Position numbers and translations under genes: made by a program
The notes under the pieces: model-generated
What the model was told of the DNA's origin: nothing
Databases searched by the model: none
What the model saw: the letters and a program-made list of their open reading frames with translations, nothing else
NCBI RefSeq assembly: GCF_020283565.1
Contig: NC_060059.1
Span: forward strand, 40,850,338 to 40,914,337
DNA from: Trifolium pratense
Taxonomy: Eukaryota; Streptophyta; Magnoliopsida; Fabales; Fabaceae
DNA length: 64,000 nucleotides
Direction: 5' to 3'
Part shown: positions 30,818 through 51,200 of the stretch, one piece after another
Layout: every line of letters starts with the position of its first letter
Position numbering within the stretch: position 1 is the first letter of the stretch

Positions 30818-30966
30818 ATTTTTTTTTTTTTTTTTTGCAACAAGTTTAATTTGGTTTAATTTGGTTACAGTCAGTTCTAGCATTTTAGTTTCCTTCCGAT
30901 TGTAATTGCGGGATTAAATTATGGTTCTTTCTACCAAATTTAGCGTCAATCACCGCTAAATAGGAT
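30818..30966 (-). mobile_element. tRNA-derived SINE, family 2 (strongly decayed)
   Basis: Keeps the family-2 order on the plus strand: a T-run, CAGTTCTAGCAT, TCCTTCCGATTGTAATTGCGGGATTAAATTATGGT, CTACCAAATTTAGCGTCAATCACCGCTAAA. Both pol III boxes are mutated. Confidence 0.6.
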
Positions 30967-33936
30967 GAATGTTTTATATAGGTACATCAGGATTTGATGA
31001 GTGTTTTTAATTTTTGAGAAATATAATGATTGAATAGGGTACTTTCGTATTGTGTTTTACTATAAATATATATGTTTGATTTGCTAAAAATTAAAAGATT
31101 GGATAAGACAAATTGTGAAATTATTTCTAGACTCTGGACAAATTAGAGGTTAATAGACAAATAAGAGGTTAATAGTCCGGACAAAAAATTGTTTAATATC
31201 TTAAACGTTCTATGTTATTAGTTATGTGATGTGCTATTTTGTCCGGTACTTATATTTTACAAATCAAACGGACATTAAAACTATTTCTAGGCAACTTAGG
31301 TTGCAAGAGACAAAGAAAAAAAATTGAACAAGTAAGAGACACAAAACTTGAATAAGTGATAAATTTGTATCCCTCACTAAGCAATAGAACAACTTTTTGT
31401 CCAACCGTCCAGGTATACATTATCTAAAATATCAAATCAACATTTTGTCGATCAAACATCGTATTTGTCATATATTGTCTTGTTCTGTCTTTTCTATTGA
31501 TATTTCCAATATTTTTCTTTTTCATGTTGAACTTTAATTATCATGTCTTCATGTATTTTTGTTGCACAAGACTGACCCAACAATTTTAGAGTTCTAAAAC
31601 AACTTTTATATAAAAATTATGTTGCATCCAAGGTTTTATCTCATGTCCTAGAAGATAAGAGATATTCATCTCAACTAATTCAGCTAAGAAAAGTTTGGCA
31701 AATAGCCTAAACCTGTCATATTATATATTTGTAACAAAATTAAATTTTTGCGATCATAGTATAGTTGGCATATACATCATATTATATATGCAATAATTAG
31801 AATTCGAACTTCAAATTTATCACTTATTCAACCTAAAGGATGAATCTCTAACTAATATGTTATACTTGACAAAAAAAAATCAGGACGTTATATTGACTCG
31901 AAAATTTGAGGCCTAAAACTTTTGTTTGAGTTGCTCGACTCATAGGTAGGTCTTGATGTTGTCAATTGAGTAAATTAATTGAAATGAAATTAGAGTATTA
32001 ATTACTAACACGTGCACTTGACACATGTTAAAAAATTGGAATTGGATTCTCTCCAATTTTTTCTTGGATGTTTATTATGTTGTAGTAATTTTAGTCATTA
32101 ATTTACCTTTCTTATATTTCTTCTTAAACATTTTTTTCTCTTTATAATTTACCATTGGACTATGAAACTCAAAAGTGGAAATTTGCAATGAAAAATTAAT
32201 ATATTTTTTTTGACACAAAAAATAGCAAAGATAGAAATAATGTTTTGAAAAATTAAACACACCCTTTTAACTAAAATTTAAATATTCAACTCCTTTAACA
32301 CATATTCTTAGAAAATGTTAACATGAAAATAGCAAAGATAGAAATACTTGAAACTTATCTAATTCTTAATTGTTAATTGAATGAAACTTATATGAGTCTC
32401 ACTGCTTTATCTATACAGTAATTATTTGTTATTTGTTAGGACTTAAGTACACGATGATGGTCCAACTTAAAAAATTAGAGCACTAAGTGAGAGAGTTTCA
32501 TTACCTAAATGTCCCACTAAACATTTTGATCTACTCAATGTGAACTCCTGACATTATCACACACTTTAAAAATCGACGTCCACAACAACTTTTACTCAAT
32601 AGACACTGACCCAAAAATTGGTCTTTTCTTTTTGACGGCTTTATTCAGCTATCAGTATTGAAACATCTTAATCCAACTTATATGTAACCTTTCTCATGAC
32701 TCATAACTTAGCTCTCAACTTAAACACACGAAGAGAGTCAACCTAAAATATTAATTCGATAAATAAGAAATTCTCATTACTTACGACATTGAACATTTTA
32801 ATCTACCACCATTTGCCACATTGCGAGTGTACTGTACGACCTAAGTGCAACGAATGTGTGATTTTATTAGAACGTGGATCTTACTTCTTCACATATGGAT
32901 CTCCGCCGACAATTGCGTTGTCTGATTCTTTGTATCTCTCCACAAGTCAGAATCTGGTATTATATGATGATGGATGGATGCCAAATGCTTCCAAAGATTC
33001 CACCACTTTCATGTGAGGAAAACGATGCGCGATCCCACATTCTCAACTAACAACAAATTAAATAATGTAATCTTCACGTAAAATAAAATAATGTAATTTG
33101 ACTCCAAATAATTTAGGCCTATGTTTACAAAGTCATATGAGTTAGTTACTAAGATATCGTTTGGTCTGGCTTTTTTTTCTCTTTTATTTAGAGTTTATGT
33201 ATTTTTTATACATTATTATAAGTTTATCAAGTAGTTTATGATAAAATAGCTTATAAAATTACAATTTTTACTAATGTGAACTTATAAAATAACATAAAAC
33301 TTAATTTATATTGCATAAGCTGTTTGCATAAGCTTAAAAAAAGTTGGGTCAAACAGACCCTAAGCTTAGTAGTTTTTTAAGTTTGTTTGACTAGAAAAAA
33401 AATTATTCGATAATCATTTGTTAAAAAAAGTTTATAATTTATTTATTTATTTTTTTATAATTTATAGTCTATTTTTTAAATGTTATTTTAAGTAGCGTAT
33501 GAGTTTTTTTTTCCTCTTTTTTAATAGTAGTGTATGAGTTTATGATTTATAATTTATTATTTTTTTCTTTCAATTTTACTCTCGTCATCTTACTCGAAAA
33601 AAATTAAATATTAATTAAACATATATTTTTTATGTTATTTCATACTTATATAATCTAGTTCATCCGCTAATTTTACCAAAAACTACAAATTTAATCAACC
33701 AGTTTATTTACTTTAAGTTCATCCGTTATAAGCTAACTTATTAGATATCCTCTATTTTTTAACAAACAAAGTCTTATTTAGTCAAATAGTTTTTCTTACC
33801 GTGTCAAAATAAAAAAGAGATTTTTTATTTTATAATAAAGATATTCTTTTAAAAAATATGAGTAATCTCTCGGCGGTCTCAACTATAAACAAAAATATAT
33901 TTTTTGTTTATTAAATAATTAAAATTAGGGAATACC

Positions 33937-34089
33937 GATCGTTAGTTAGTTCAGTGGTTATTGACGCTAAACCTCGTAGGGAGAACCACGGTTTGATCCC
34001 CGAAACTACGATTGGGAGGGAGTTGAGACCACTTGTGTTAGAACTGACCCCCGAACCAAATTAAATTGATGGTGGAAGCAAAAAAAAAG
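33937..34089 (+). mobile_element. tRNA-derived SINE, family 2, plus-strand copy
   Basis: Head GTTAGTTAGTTCAGTGGTTA resembles pol III box A, and GGTTTGATCCCCG resembles box B. The body GATTGGGAGGGAGTTGAGACCACTTGTG and the end TGGTGGAAGC followed by nine A match the reverse complement of the copy at 62222-62376. Confidence 0.8.
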
Positions 34090-34714
34090 GAGGATTATAA
34101 AAATAAATTAAAAAAGAGATCATATTAACTAGTGTCCGGTGGTACTAGCTAAAATATTTAAAAGAGATAAATTTTATATTTAAAAAAGCATTTCCTATAT
34201 TTTTAAAATAAATTACCCAAATTCTGATATTATCTCACATTATTAATTTTTTCAACGGCATTTTTCTAATAAAATTATCTTTCAAGTTTCTAGAAGTGAA
34301 TTGCTCTTTATTAAATATTTCTATTTCTGTTTTACAAATAAGGTAAAAATGATATGGAAAAATCATAAATAACAATCCAGCAAAAGAAAACCGAGACATA
34401 GTAGGGTTTCCCAATTTCCATCATAATCTATTCTCCCTCTATATTTTTACCGAGCCAAATTTTAATTTAAAATATTAAATATCAAAATAAAAATCAGAAA
34501 AGACAACTCATAGTTTACAGATAAGACAGCTTCATTACAGCTTTGATGCACTTTTTTCTTTCCAAACAAACAAAGTCAAATACTTCTTCTCTCTCTCTCT
34601 CTCAACTCAACAACAACAACACAAACCATCACTACTACAAAACCTCCTTCACTCTACACGGCACGTCGCTTTGACTCATAATCGCAATCACAGATCTCGT
34701 GATCGTCGATCGAA

Positions 34715-42910
<8,196 letters not shown>

Positions 42911-44059
42911 ATCAAACCTTGCTTGTTTTTCATTTACTGGACCCTGTATTGTATTAATATAAGCTTAGCATTTGAAGATTGTATACAACTATATGTTAGA
43001 AAACAAGCATATTAAAAATTCAATGCAGGCAAGATTCGAGTAAGGTCATGAATCATGGGGGAGTTAATGCCACCGGGCTCATTTTCACTGCTTTCCAAGC
43101 TTCTCATACGATGATTGTCCTTCCATTTGGCATGAAGTCAAGCCTGTTTCTGTTCATATACAGTTCCACTTCCGTCTTGTCAATTTCAGTCCATTATTCT
43201 GTTAATTATAGAAAAAATTTTGTCTCTTATTTTTGTTGGTTTACAGATATTTTGATTAAGTTTTTGCAATACAATTTATTGTCTTTACGAATAATAATGG
43301 TGGTCCTTGGTCAAGCCCTAAGACTTTTTTTTCTTTTCCATATGATTCTGGTGAAATATTCAGAAAATGATAAACGAATTGTTAGTGTGTTTGGTGTAGG
43401 CTGTTTCTAAGCATAACTACATCAAACTTTGCCATAAATTATACTTGAATCACTTTCTTCTTGACAGTGTTCATTATTTTAATATGGATAAATAACTGAA
43501 AATTAATGTCAAAAGCAGTAAAAAGTTCCTAAAGGCCTAACTAAAACAGCAAAGACTCAAGATCTGGGTGAGATAATGGATGATGATGCTTAGCACGATG
43601 CTTATTATTTCCAACTGACTTCATTAATGGTATAATATAATAATGTTTCTTGTGAGCTTTTTGGTTTCATTTCTTTTAAGCTTCAAAGTCCTGTAACGAA
43701 TATGATTTGTCGTACGTAGGTTTTTCCCGGTCGTTGTTTTCTATCCAGCAAACGGATTTTGAATTGTCGTGAACTGTATGGTTTGTTTGTGGGATCACAT
43801 TTCGTCCTTTTGTTTATACTCACACTAAATTATAGACAAAATTAACCAAGAAAAATGGCTTATATATGTAATGCAAAGTATCCTTACTATTCATTTACAA
43901 TTGAGGGATGTTTTAAGAATAATACCATTAATTATGGTGAAATTAGTTAAATTTTGCTTGTATTATAAAAACTTTTTTCTTTTTTGGATTAAAAGTGACA
44001 AACATTATCCGAAACTTACAGACATACAAACCGCGAGGTTCTGATTTAAACTTAGATAA
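42911..44059. other. NDR kinase 3' UTR and intergenic
   Basis: Kinase transcript end expected in the first few hundred bases. A 120-codon frame at 43048-43410 is hydrophobic and has no family features; it most likely lies in the 3' flank by chance. Confidence 0.4.
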
Positions 44060-44067
44060 AGTAACAA

Positions 44068-44742
44068 GGGGTGCGGGTCGGGTCGGGTCTCGGGTCAACA
44101 AATTGTGAAAAACCGGGCATGAACGGTTGCATACTGGCGGGTGCGGGTCTCTAAAATTCTATCTCTCCATAACCGAAACCGGCCGAACAACCATTAGATG
44201 TAAATTATTTTTTTTTCTTCTCTCCCTCTCAATCTCATATACTATTCTCTTTGTTATTTTTATCCATCTTTGATAAAAGATAAAAATGTTATATTTTACA
44301 AAGCTTATAATTAAAAATATGGTGATGAAGAAGGTGAGAAAAATATTATAATATATATATATATTCTAGATCTATTTTAATTTCTACGTCTCTTCTACTT
44401 GATATTTTATTGTCTTTAGATCTACATATTAAAAGAAAGTAACTGCATCTAACCCTCTTTGTTTTTTAATTTATTTCGTCTATCTTTTTGTTGCATTGTG
44501 TACGAGGTATTAAACTATTCGAAAATTAGGAATTTTTGGAGAATGAATGAGTTTTAGATGTAAACAAAGTTGATATAACCCGTAATAACCGACATGTTCA
44601 ACCCACCACCCGTATGACCCGAACCCGAACAAACCGAAGATATAAACGGTCGGAATTGGGTCCAAATTAAATGATTGCGGTTTTTATCGATTTAGTAATT
44701 TTCGACCCGAACCCAACCGAAACCGACCAATGCTCAGGCCTA
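44068..44742. mobile_element. hAT-like element with GGGTCGGGT/ACCCGAACCC arms
   Basis: Flanked by an exact 8-bp duplication AGTAACAA (44060-44067 and 44743-44750), the length typical of hAT. The left side is GGGGTGCGGGTCGGGTCGGG and the right side has CGACCCGAACCCAACCGAAA and ends GCTCAGGCCTA. The arms pair as purine-rich versus pyrimidine-rich repeats. 675 bp, no transposase. Confidence 0.75.
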
Positions 44743-44750
44743 AGTAACAA

Positions 44751-45265
44751 TTTGAGTTAGAACTTAAAAACAATATAAAAAACTTGTTTTGTATAAAAAG
44801 AAGAATTTAGACATTTTTGGTTTAAGGTGAAATTATGCACCACTCTAACCCGGTTAAGTGTGTTTTTGAAAAACACCATCGTTAATGTGAACTAAAAATT
44901 ATGCGTTGAATTTAAACCACTACATTTGATCTAGTGGTAAGAAATTACATGTTAAATTCTAGTAAAAAACTCTAGACTTATTATGATGGTGGCACTGCTC
45001 AACCAAACACATGTTAAATCAGCTAGTTTAGCAACTCATACATTAATGTATACCGTATCAAATGACTTTCTAAAAAGCTTAATATAATCTTTAATCCTTG
45101 AGCTGATTGTTTTTCTTTTATTTGAACCGATTTGATAGAAGCCCAACTTATAGCCGAACTAGTTAGCTGGATGCCTTATATAATATATAATAAAAATAAT
45201 AATTTACCTTAGTCACGTTGAACTTTATCAAAATCATATGCTGCTTCTATTATGCACAAGTTCAT
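44751..45265. other. Intergenic, nothing recognised
   Basis: AT-rich; no coding or repeat structure identified beyond short runs. Confidence 0.4.
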
Positions 45266-45602
45266 CAAGTGGTGCACGGTGCACCACTTATCAATAATTC
45301 GATAACGAATATAAATTTTACAAAATTCAATGTTGGATGTAAAGTTTATATCACATAGATTATCCATATAAATTTTAAAAAAATTGAAAATCATTTGATA
45401 TGTCATTGAGACCTATCAAAATTAACGGTATTTAATAAACCGTTAATTTTGATGAGTCTCAATAACATATCCAATGATTTTCAATTTTTTTAAAATTTAT
45501 ATGGATGATCTATACGATATAAACTTTCTATCCAACGATGAATTTTATAAAATTTGTATTCGTTATAGAGTTATTGACAACTGGTGCACCGTGCACCACT
45601 TG
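45266..45602. repeat. Foldback element with GTGCACGGTGCACC ends
   Basis: CAAGTGGTGCACGGTGCACC (45266) is the complement of the right end GGTGCACCGTGCACCACTTG (ending 45602). The arms match along nearly their whole length around a centre at about 45430-45450 (AACGGTATTTAATAAACCGTT). Short TCAT sequences flank it. Two ORFs in it are mirror shadows of each other. Confidence 0.8.
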
Positions 45603-45747
45603 TCATACTCTTTCATTTTAGCCAAAGCCCAAAATCATAATGTTAAACAAAATAAAAAATAAAAATATTTTACTTACTTAATTTTTTCAAAAAGAAATTT
45701 ACAACTATAAATTTCTTTGCATATTTTTTTTTCTTTCTCTTTTCATA

Positions 45748-46549
45748 GAAAGTCTTAGTTGGGCACATACCCAACACATGGCATTTAGGCACATGCAATG
45801 AAATTTTGACAGCACATAAACAATGATTTTTTTTATAAAAAAAATGAAAAAGTGTTTTTCTTCTCTCTCCCACAGTATTCATTTCCGTCTTCTTTCTCCC
45901 AAATCACTGCAACAACCAAAATGTTTCCATTTCTTCCAAACAAATCAAAAAACATATCTCCCTTTAATCAACCTTCTCTTGGAGCTATCTCCAATCTCAA
46001 TAAGAAAAACCAAAATTTCATAAAATCAACAACAACAAAAAAGAAACAGCAACAACACAATTAAATAAATAAAATAAAAGATTGGAAAAAAATAAGATCT
46101 AGTGAAGATGGAATCAAGTCTGCATCTCGAAGAAGACGAAAATTGTAGTGAAGATGAAACCAAGTCTGCAATCTCTTTTGCATCTGTTCTCGTATTGTCT
46201 CTCGATTTGCTTAGTATGATGCAAAAAATTTGTCAAAAAATTGAAATAGACTCCTTTTTTTTTTAGTTAGATTTTGCTGTTTTTTTTATATTAATGACGA
46301 TGAAAACGAAGATGAAGATGTAATGGAGAAAACATGTTGAGAAGGTAAGGATGTTGCTGTGATCTAGAAAAGAAACAATGGAAGAGAAAGAAGAGAAGAC
46401 GGAAGAGCGGAGAAAAGAAAGAAACAATGGAAGAACAAGAAACACTTTTTCATTTTTTTTAAAAAAAAGATCATTGTTTATGTGTTGTCAAAATTTGATT
46501 TGATGTGCCTATATCCCATGTGTTGGGTTCGTGCCCAACTAAGACTTTC
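45748..46549. mobile_element. Mutator-like non-autonomous element with long TIRs
   Basis: TIRs of about 100 bp: the left starts GAAAGTCTTAGTTGGGCAC and continues through CCAACACATGGCA to TGACAGCACATAAACAATGAT; the right is its complement, ending GTGCCCAACTAAGACTTTC. Nearby direct repeat CTCTTTTCATA (45737-45747 and 46552-46562) suggests a 9-11 bp target duplication, offset by 2 bases on the right. The interior has no clear transposase. Its CT-rich and GA-rich parts (about 45850-46080 and 46300-46440) could be captured or decayed sequence. Confidence 0.65.
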
Positions 46550-46562
46550 TCCTCTTTTCATA

Positions 46563-47621
46563 TAATTTTATTGTAAGTAAAATCCAAATCCAAAATATCT
46601 GTTTGTCCTTTTCAACCAATTTCACTCAATCACTTCCAAAACAATTAGTTCCGACAGAACAAAAGTACAGTTGCACAGATAAAATATCTAGCAGCGTGCA
46701 GGTCCATAACATAAAGTATAGTACATTATTTTCATATATCGTATAAATGTAATACAGTACAAATACAATAATAAAAAACCCTATGGTATTTCAAAAAATA
46801 ATATACAAAATAATTTTAAAATATGCTGTGTGATATTTTATAAGAGGACAGAATAATAACACGTATATTTAAATATCTCAGCAGAACAGTAGCAGTAACC
46901 AGTTGACAAAACAACCTTATGTATTGTTCTAAAGTAGGTTTGAGATTTTAGAGTATATTTTTTAATAAGTTTTATCTTTGAATTATTTTGGTGTCAATTT
47001 TTATATTGAATTAGTTTATATAAAATTTTTGTATGCATTAGTTGATCTTTAAATTGAATGGGCTCGTATCCCTCCCGTAAAATTTTCACTAGATGAAGTT
47101 CAGAGGCGTCTTTAACTTTTTGGAGACAGTGTGAAATTATTAAAAATAGGCTCTAATGAAAGAAAACATGCAAAAAATTCAAAAGAATTGTCATTGATTT
47201 AAATTAAAAATAACATCAATAACACTAAAAAATAATTATTTTTTCACTAATATAAAAAAAGTTTGATAAACCTCTGATAAAATTATAATATAGCAAGTAG
47301 TATAATGCACCTAAAACTTTATTCACAATATCTTTTAAGACATTTTATAATTAATAAATCCTTCATTTTAGAATAAAGAGAATGTTAAATATTTGAACTC
47401 TTACAATCCCTCATTTGAAAACTTACACTCCTTTATTTTATACTCTTATTTACTAATACTACTACTCTAAAAAAAATTTTGAGGCCCCAATTTTTGTGAG
47501 ACCTTATGCCATAACCCATGTGACACACGAGCCTAACACACCTTTGATGAAGTTCGGTATCCATGACCTGAATTTCATTGTCAAATAATGTGACGGGAGA
47601 GGATCTCTCCCAAACTAAATG
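46563..47621. other. Intergenic, nothing recognised
   Basis: AT-rich with no ORF above chance and no clear repeat ends. Confidence 0.4.
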
Positions 47622-47790
47622 TAATTTTTTTTTTCTCCATCGGTATTCGGTTCACATGATAACTCAATTTGATTTGGAGGTCGATTTCTGACATCAAATA
47701 ATTTCAACCTCCTCCTAATTACATTTGCAAGAGATCGAATCATAATTATTTCTACTAAATTCAACGTCGATTACCACTAAATTACGATCC
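47622..47790 (-). mobile_element. tRNA-derived SINE, family 2 (decayed)
   Basis: On the plus strand: a T-run, TCCATCGGTATTCGG, TTTCTGACATCAAATAATTTCAACC, CTCCTAATTACATTTGCAAGAGATCGAA, then CTACTAAATTCAACGTCGATTACCACTAAA. This order matches the other family-2 copies. It ends about 130 bp before the COR27-like evening elements. Confidence 0.65.
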
Positions 47791-47919
47791 ATTTCCGATG
47801 GTATATTTAGTTAAAAAAATAGTCGACGGATTTTGAAGTGTAGTAATGTCTACGCCACATGAATAATATTATTATGATAATAATATAATAAGATAAAGAA
47901 ATGTGAGGAAAAGGATAAC

Positions 47920-47950
47920 AGATATTTTGGATGCCCCTAAGAAAATATCT
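47920..47950 (+). promoter_or_regulatory. Inverted pair of evening elements, COR27-like promoter
   Basis: AGATATTTT (47920-47928, reverse evening element) and AAAATATCT (47942-47950, forward) form an inverted pair separated by 13 bp. They lie about 270-300 bp before the ATG of the COR27-like gene. The evening element is bound by CCA1/LHY/RVE MYB-like clock factors and is known to drive the Arabidopsis COR27 and COR28 promoters. Confidence 0.75.
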
Positions 47951-47991
47951 ACACCAGAAAGATAACCATGTTGGTAATCAAGGCAAAAACT

Positions 47992-48024
47992 GACGTGGCA
48001 ATTGAATGGTCCCACGACACGTGT
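47992..48024 (+). promoter_or_regulatory. ABRE/G-box cluster, COR27-like promoter
   Basis: GACGTGGC (47992-47999) and the palindrome ACACGTGT (48017-48024) contain ACGT cores bound by bZIP factors (ABF, HY5) and bHLH factors (PIF). Together with the adjacent evening elements they fit a cold-, light- and clock-responsive promoter. Confidence 0.7.
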
Positions 48025-48217
48025 AAAAGCGCAGACAAATGCATTCTCTTTTTGTTCCAATCAACTTCACACCGTTTCAAATTTCTCTCTCTTTCCCTTT
48101 TTCATTATATTTATCATTTCATCATTCTTCTTCAAAAACTTCAAACAAACAAAGAAAATTCATTCTCCAAATTGTTCTAACTCGGACGAGTCAACTAAGA
48201 GTCAACCCGATTCATCC

Positions 48218-51200
48218 ATGGAGGTACTTTTTCTTTATCTAAATCAATTCCTTTTTTCTCAAACCATACAAGTTTATTTTATTTATTATTTTTTTGCATA
48301 TTTGTTTTTGTTTGTAATTTTCTCTAAGGAGTTGATCATGCATTAGAGGAGCTGACCACAAATTTAGCTAGCTGTCATATATTTAATGTTTATCTTAAAT
48401 GTATTTAATTTATGTTATTATCGCTAATGAATGGCTTAAGTTTAAGTTTGTCCTTTTCGAAAAAGGAAAAAAATAAAAGATTATTATTTTCATTATTATA
48501 TATAAAGTGCATGCATAAGTTCATGGTTTGGTATCAAAACAAATACATAAAAAATTCAGAAAAAAAATGCTTTCGTGTGATCTGAAATGAAAAATATCTT
48601 TTTTTTTTTTTGGTTTGGTGTAAGAAAAATATCTTTTTCTAGAAAGAAATGAAGAATATTCCGTTTGGCTTATTTTTGGGGTGTAAGTAAAAGAATAAAC
48701 GAATTACTATCTTTGATGGAGATTGTGGTAATATTCACTACTGGCTTATGTTTATTAATAATTTGAATATATTTTTAATACATTTTGTATTATTAATTCA
48801 TGTAAGATCTACCAATCACGTGAATCAAACTTATTATTGGTGAGAGTCTCTAAATTAACTTGTTTTAGTAGGTAAATTATTATTTTTTTTGCCAAAAAAA
48901 ACCATTTTTTTTACAATATAAAAATCCTTGTTTTTTTTTTAAAATTTTGTGGGATTATGTATAGTATTTTATTTGTATAATAATTAAAACATATATATTG
49001 GTATTTTTAATTATACTTGAGTCTAATCATATTTTACTATTATTTTATTATATTATTTTCTAACAAAATATTTATATAATTAAGTATTTACACACTAAGA
49101 TATGTTTAAATGTTTTCAAGAAATATTTTTAATGTTTGTATCATAATTAAATTATTATAAAATTTGTGACATATGTATTTTTTCATTTCTAGCTCATCAT
49201 ATTCTATCTATTTTTCATAAAAATATCAGGGCATAAGGGAAAATGAAGAGTGGACGGATGAGAAACACAGCATGTATATAAAGTCTATAGAAGCATCTTT
49301 TGTTAATGACTTATATGATTCCAAGCAAACAGGGTCTTCTTTTTCCAGCAAAGTAAAACCCAACCAATCTTCCACTGGCCAGGTTTCATTTCAATATTCC
49401 TTAAAATATCAAAATTTTGTGAGAGTATTAATTGAGGTTCTCCTAATTGCACTTTAAACTTGTACTAAAATCTTTCTATTAGCAAATAATTTTTGCTTTA
49501 AAATAAGTGTTGTTTTACATTTTCAATTCAATATTAACTTATTCTAATTTTAAATCCAAATTTATTTGGACAAAAAACGAAGAAGATATTTTTATAAGTT
49601 ATTTAAGTGTAACTTAGTTGGTAGTTACATGACACATTATTAGAGGGATTAAAGTTTGAATCGTAAATTCTTCATTTTCCACACTTGTAATAAAAAAACG
49701 AGATGGTAGTTTTATAAAATTGTTATATTTATTGATTTTTTTTTTGTCAAGCATTTATTGATTTTTTTTTATTTTTGATAAAATTTAATGATTTTTTTAA
49801 TCTATGTGAAAACAACATTAATTTTGTGATGAAGCGTATAAAGTGACTCGTCTAACATTAATTATCATACTTTTTTTTTAAAAATAAATTAAGAAAAATG
49901 CTAAAATATTATGTTGAAATTTGTAAATTCAACTTTTTAAGTATTAAATATTTTATACCGTTAACAAAAAAATTATACTGTATTTAAATAAATTTTCTAG
50001 GGCACATGTTAGCATCACCTATAAATTAATAATCATACTTTATTTTCTCATTTCTGTATTCAAATTAATGTATTGAAGGTTATTGTTTCATTTCTGTATG
50101 AAAGAATTGAAGTTTACGATGAAAATTTTGGTGATTCTTGCTTGATATTTTTTCTTTAGGCCCCCATGGGTCTTTTTCACCATCTGGATTTTACTTTTTT
50201 GCCCTTCAATAAAAACTTCGGTTTCCACGAATCCAAATTTTTTTGCCTTGAAATAAAAATTCGGTTTCTGTTAACCAAAATTTTCCTGAATTTGAACTAG
50301 AAAAAACTTCGGTTTCTGCGAACCGAAGTTTTTATCAAGGGCAAAATTGGAATATTGGGGGTATAAAAGATTCATGGGGGCCCGAAGAGAAAATATCTTC
50401 TTGCTTTCCCCATTGTAGGTTAGTGTACCGGCCCATTGGGCCTCTATGTACCCAATGATAAAAAATGAGATAAAAAGTTCTCTTTATGTCCCCTGCATTG
50501 CTTCCAACCTCCCAAAGTTTCGAAATTGCCCCTCATGACGGTTTGGAAGTTGCAATTCAAACTCGGAGAGATTTAGAACGTATCTTCCTAAATAACCCCA
50601 ACATAAGAAAAATGTATTTTTAGTATTTTTTAAAATTTCAGAAGTTGCAATCCAAACACGGAGAGATTTAGAACATATCTTCCGAAATGACCCAACATAA
50701 AGAAATGTTTTTTTAGCATTTTTTTTTTTTAAATTTTGAAAGTTACAATTCGAACATAGAGCATTTCGATACGTAACTTCCGAAGTCTGAACACGGAGTA
50801 TTTCAGAACGTAACTCTCGAAGTGTTGCTTTTTTTTTTTGTCTATGGCTCTAAACTTAAAGTAAACTAACTTTCTTTAAATACCACCTCTTTGGCTCTAT
50901 CCCTATATAGAAGGCTCTATCCCTATATAGAAAGTTAATCTAATTTGTGCCATAAATTTGACCTCCCTCCTATTCTACATATAAGATAAACTTGGATTGA
51001 CAAAGTTGATGTTTTTAGTCTAAACTTTAGATTAAAGACATCAATTTTTGTTTTCATGTTTATGAGCAGAGATATATAGTATTATTGTTCTAAACCCACC
51101 CTTATAAAGGCTCACTATTTTAGTCTTCCACTTAGTTAACTACAAAAAATAACAATGTAACTCGTATTGCACCGATGACAATCACGCCATTGTTCTAATC

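Larger units (their letters stand above)
30660..34714. other. Divergent intergenic region between TGS1 and the NDR kinase
   Basis: Both promoters should lie here: TGS1 within a few hundred bases of 30660, the kinase within a few hundred bases of 34714. The kinase 5' UTR end is CT/CA-rich, with (CT)n at about 34586-34603. A 75-codon frame at 32789-33016 has no recognisable motif. At about 33150-33365 an AT-rich repeat with GTTTGGTCTGG and complement-like CAAACAGACCC ends looks like a decayed MITE. Otherwise nothing. Confidence 0.45.

Noticed and set aside
32789..33016. 75-codon ORF with several Cys
   Set aside because: No family match I can support, and no splice partners.
43048..43410. 120-codon hydrophobic ORF after the kinase gene
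   Set aside because: No family features, no supporting splice structure, and it lies in the probable 3' flank.
45209..45662. Two similar short ORFs on opposite strands
   Set aside because: They are mirror readings of one foldback element.
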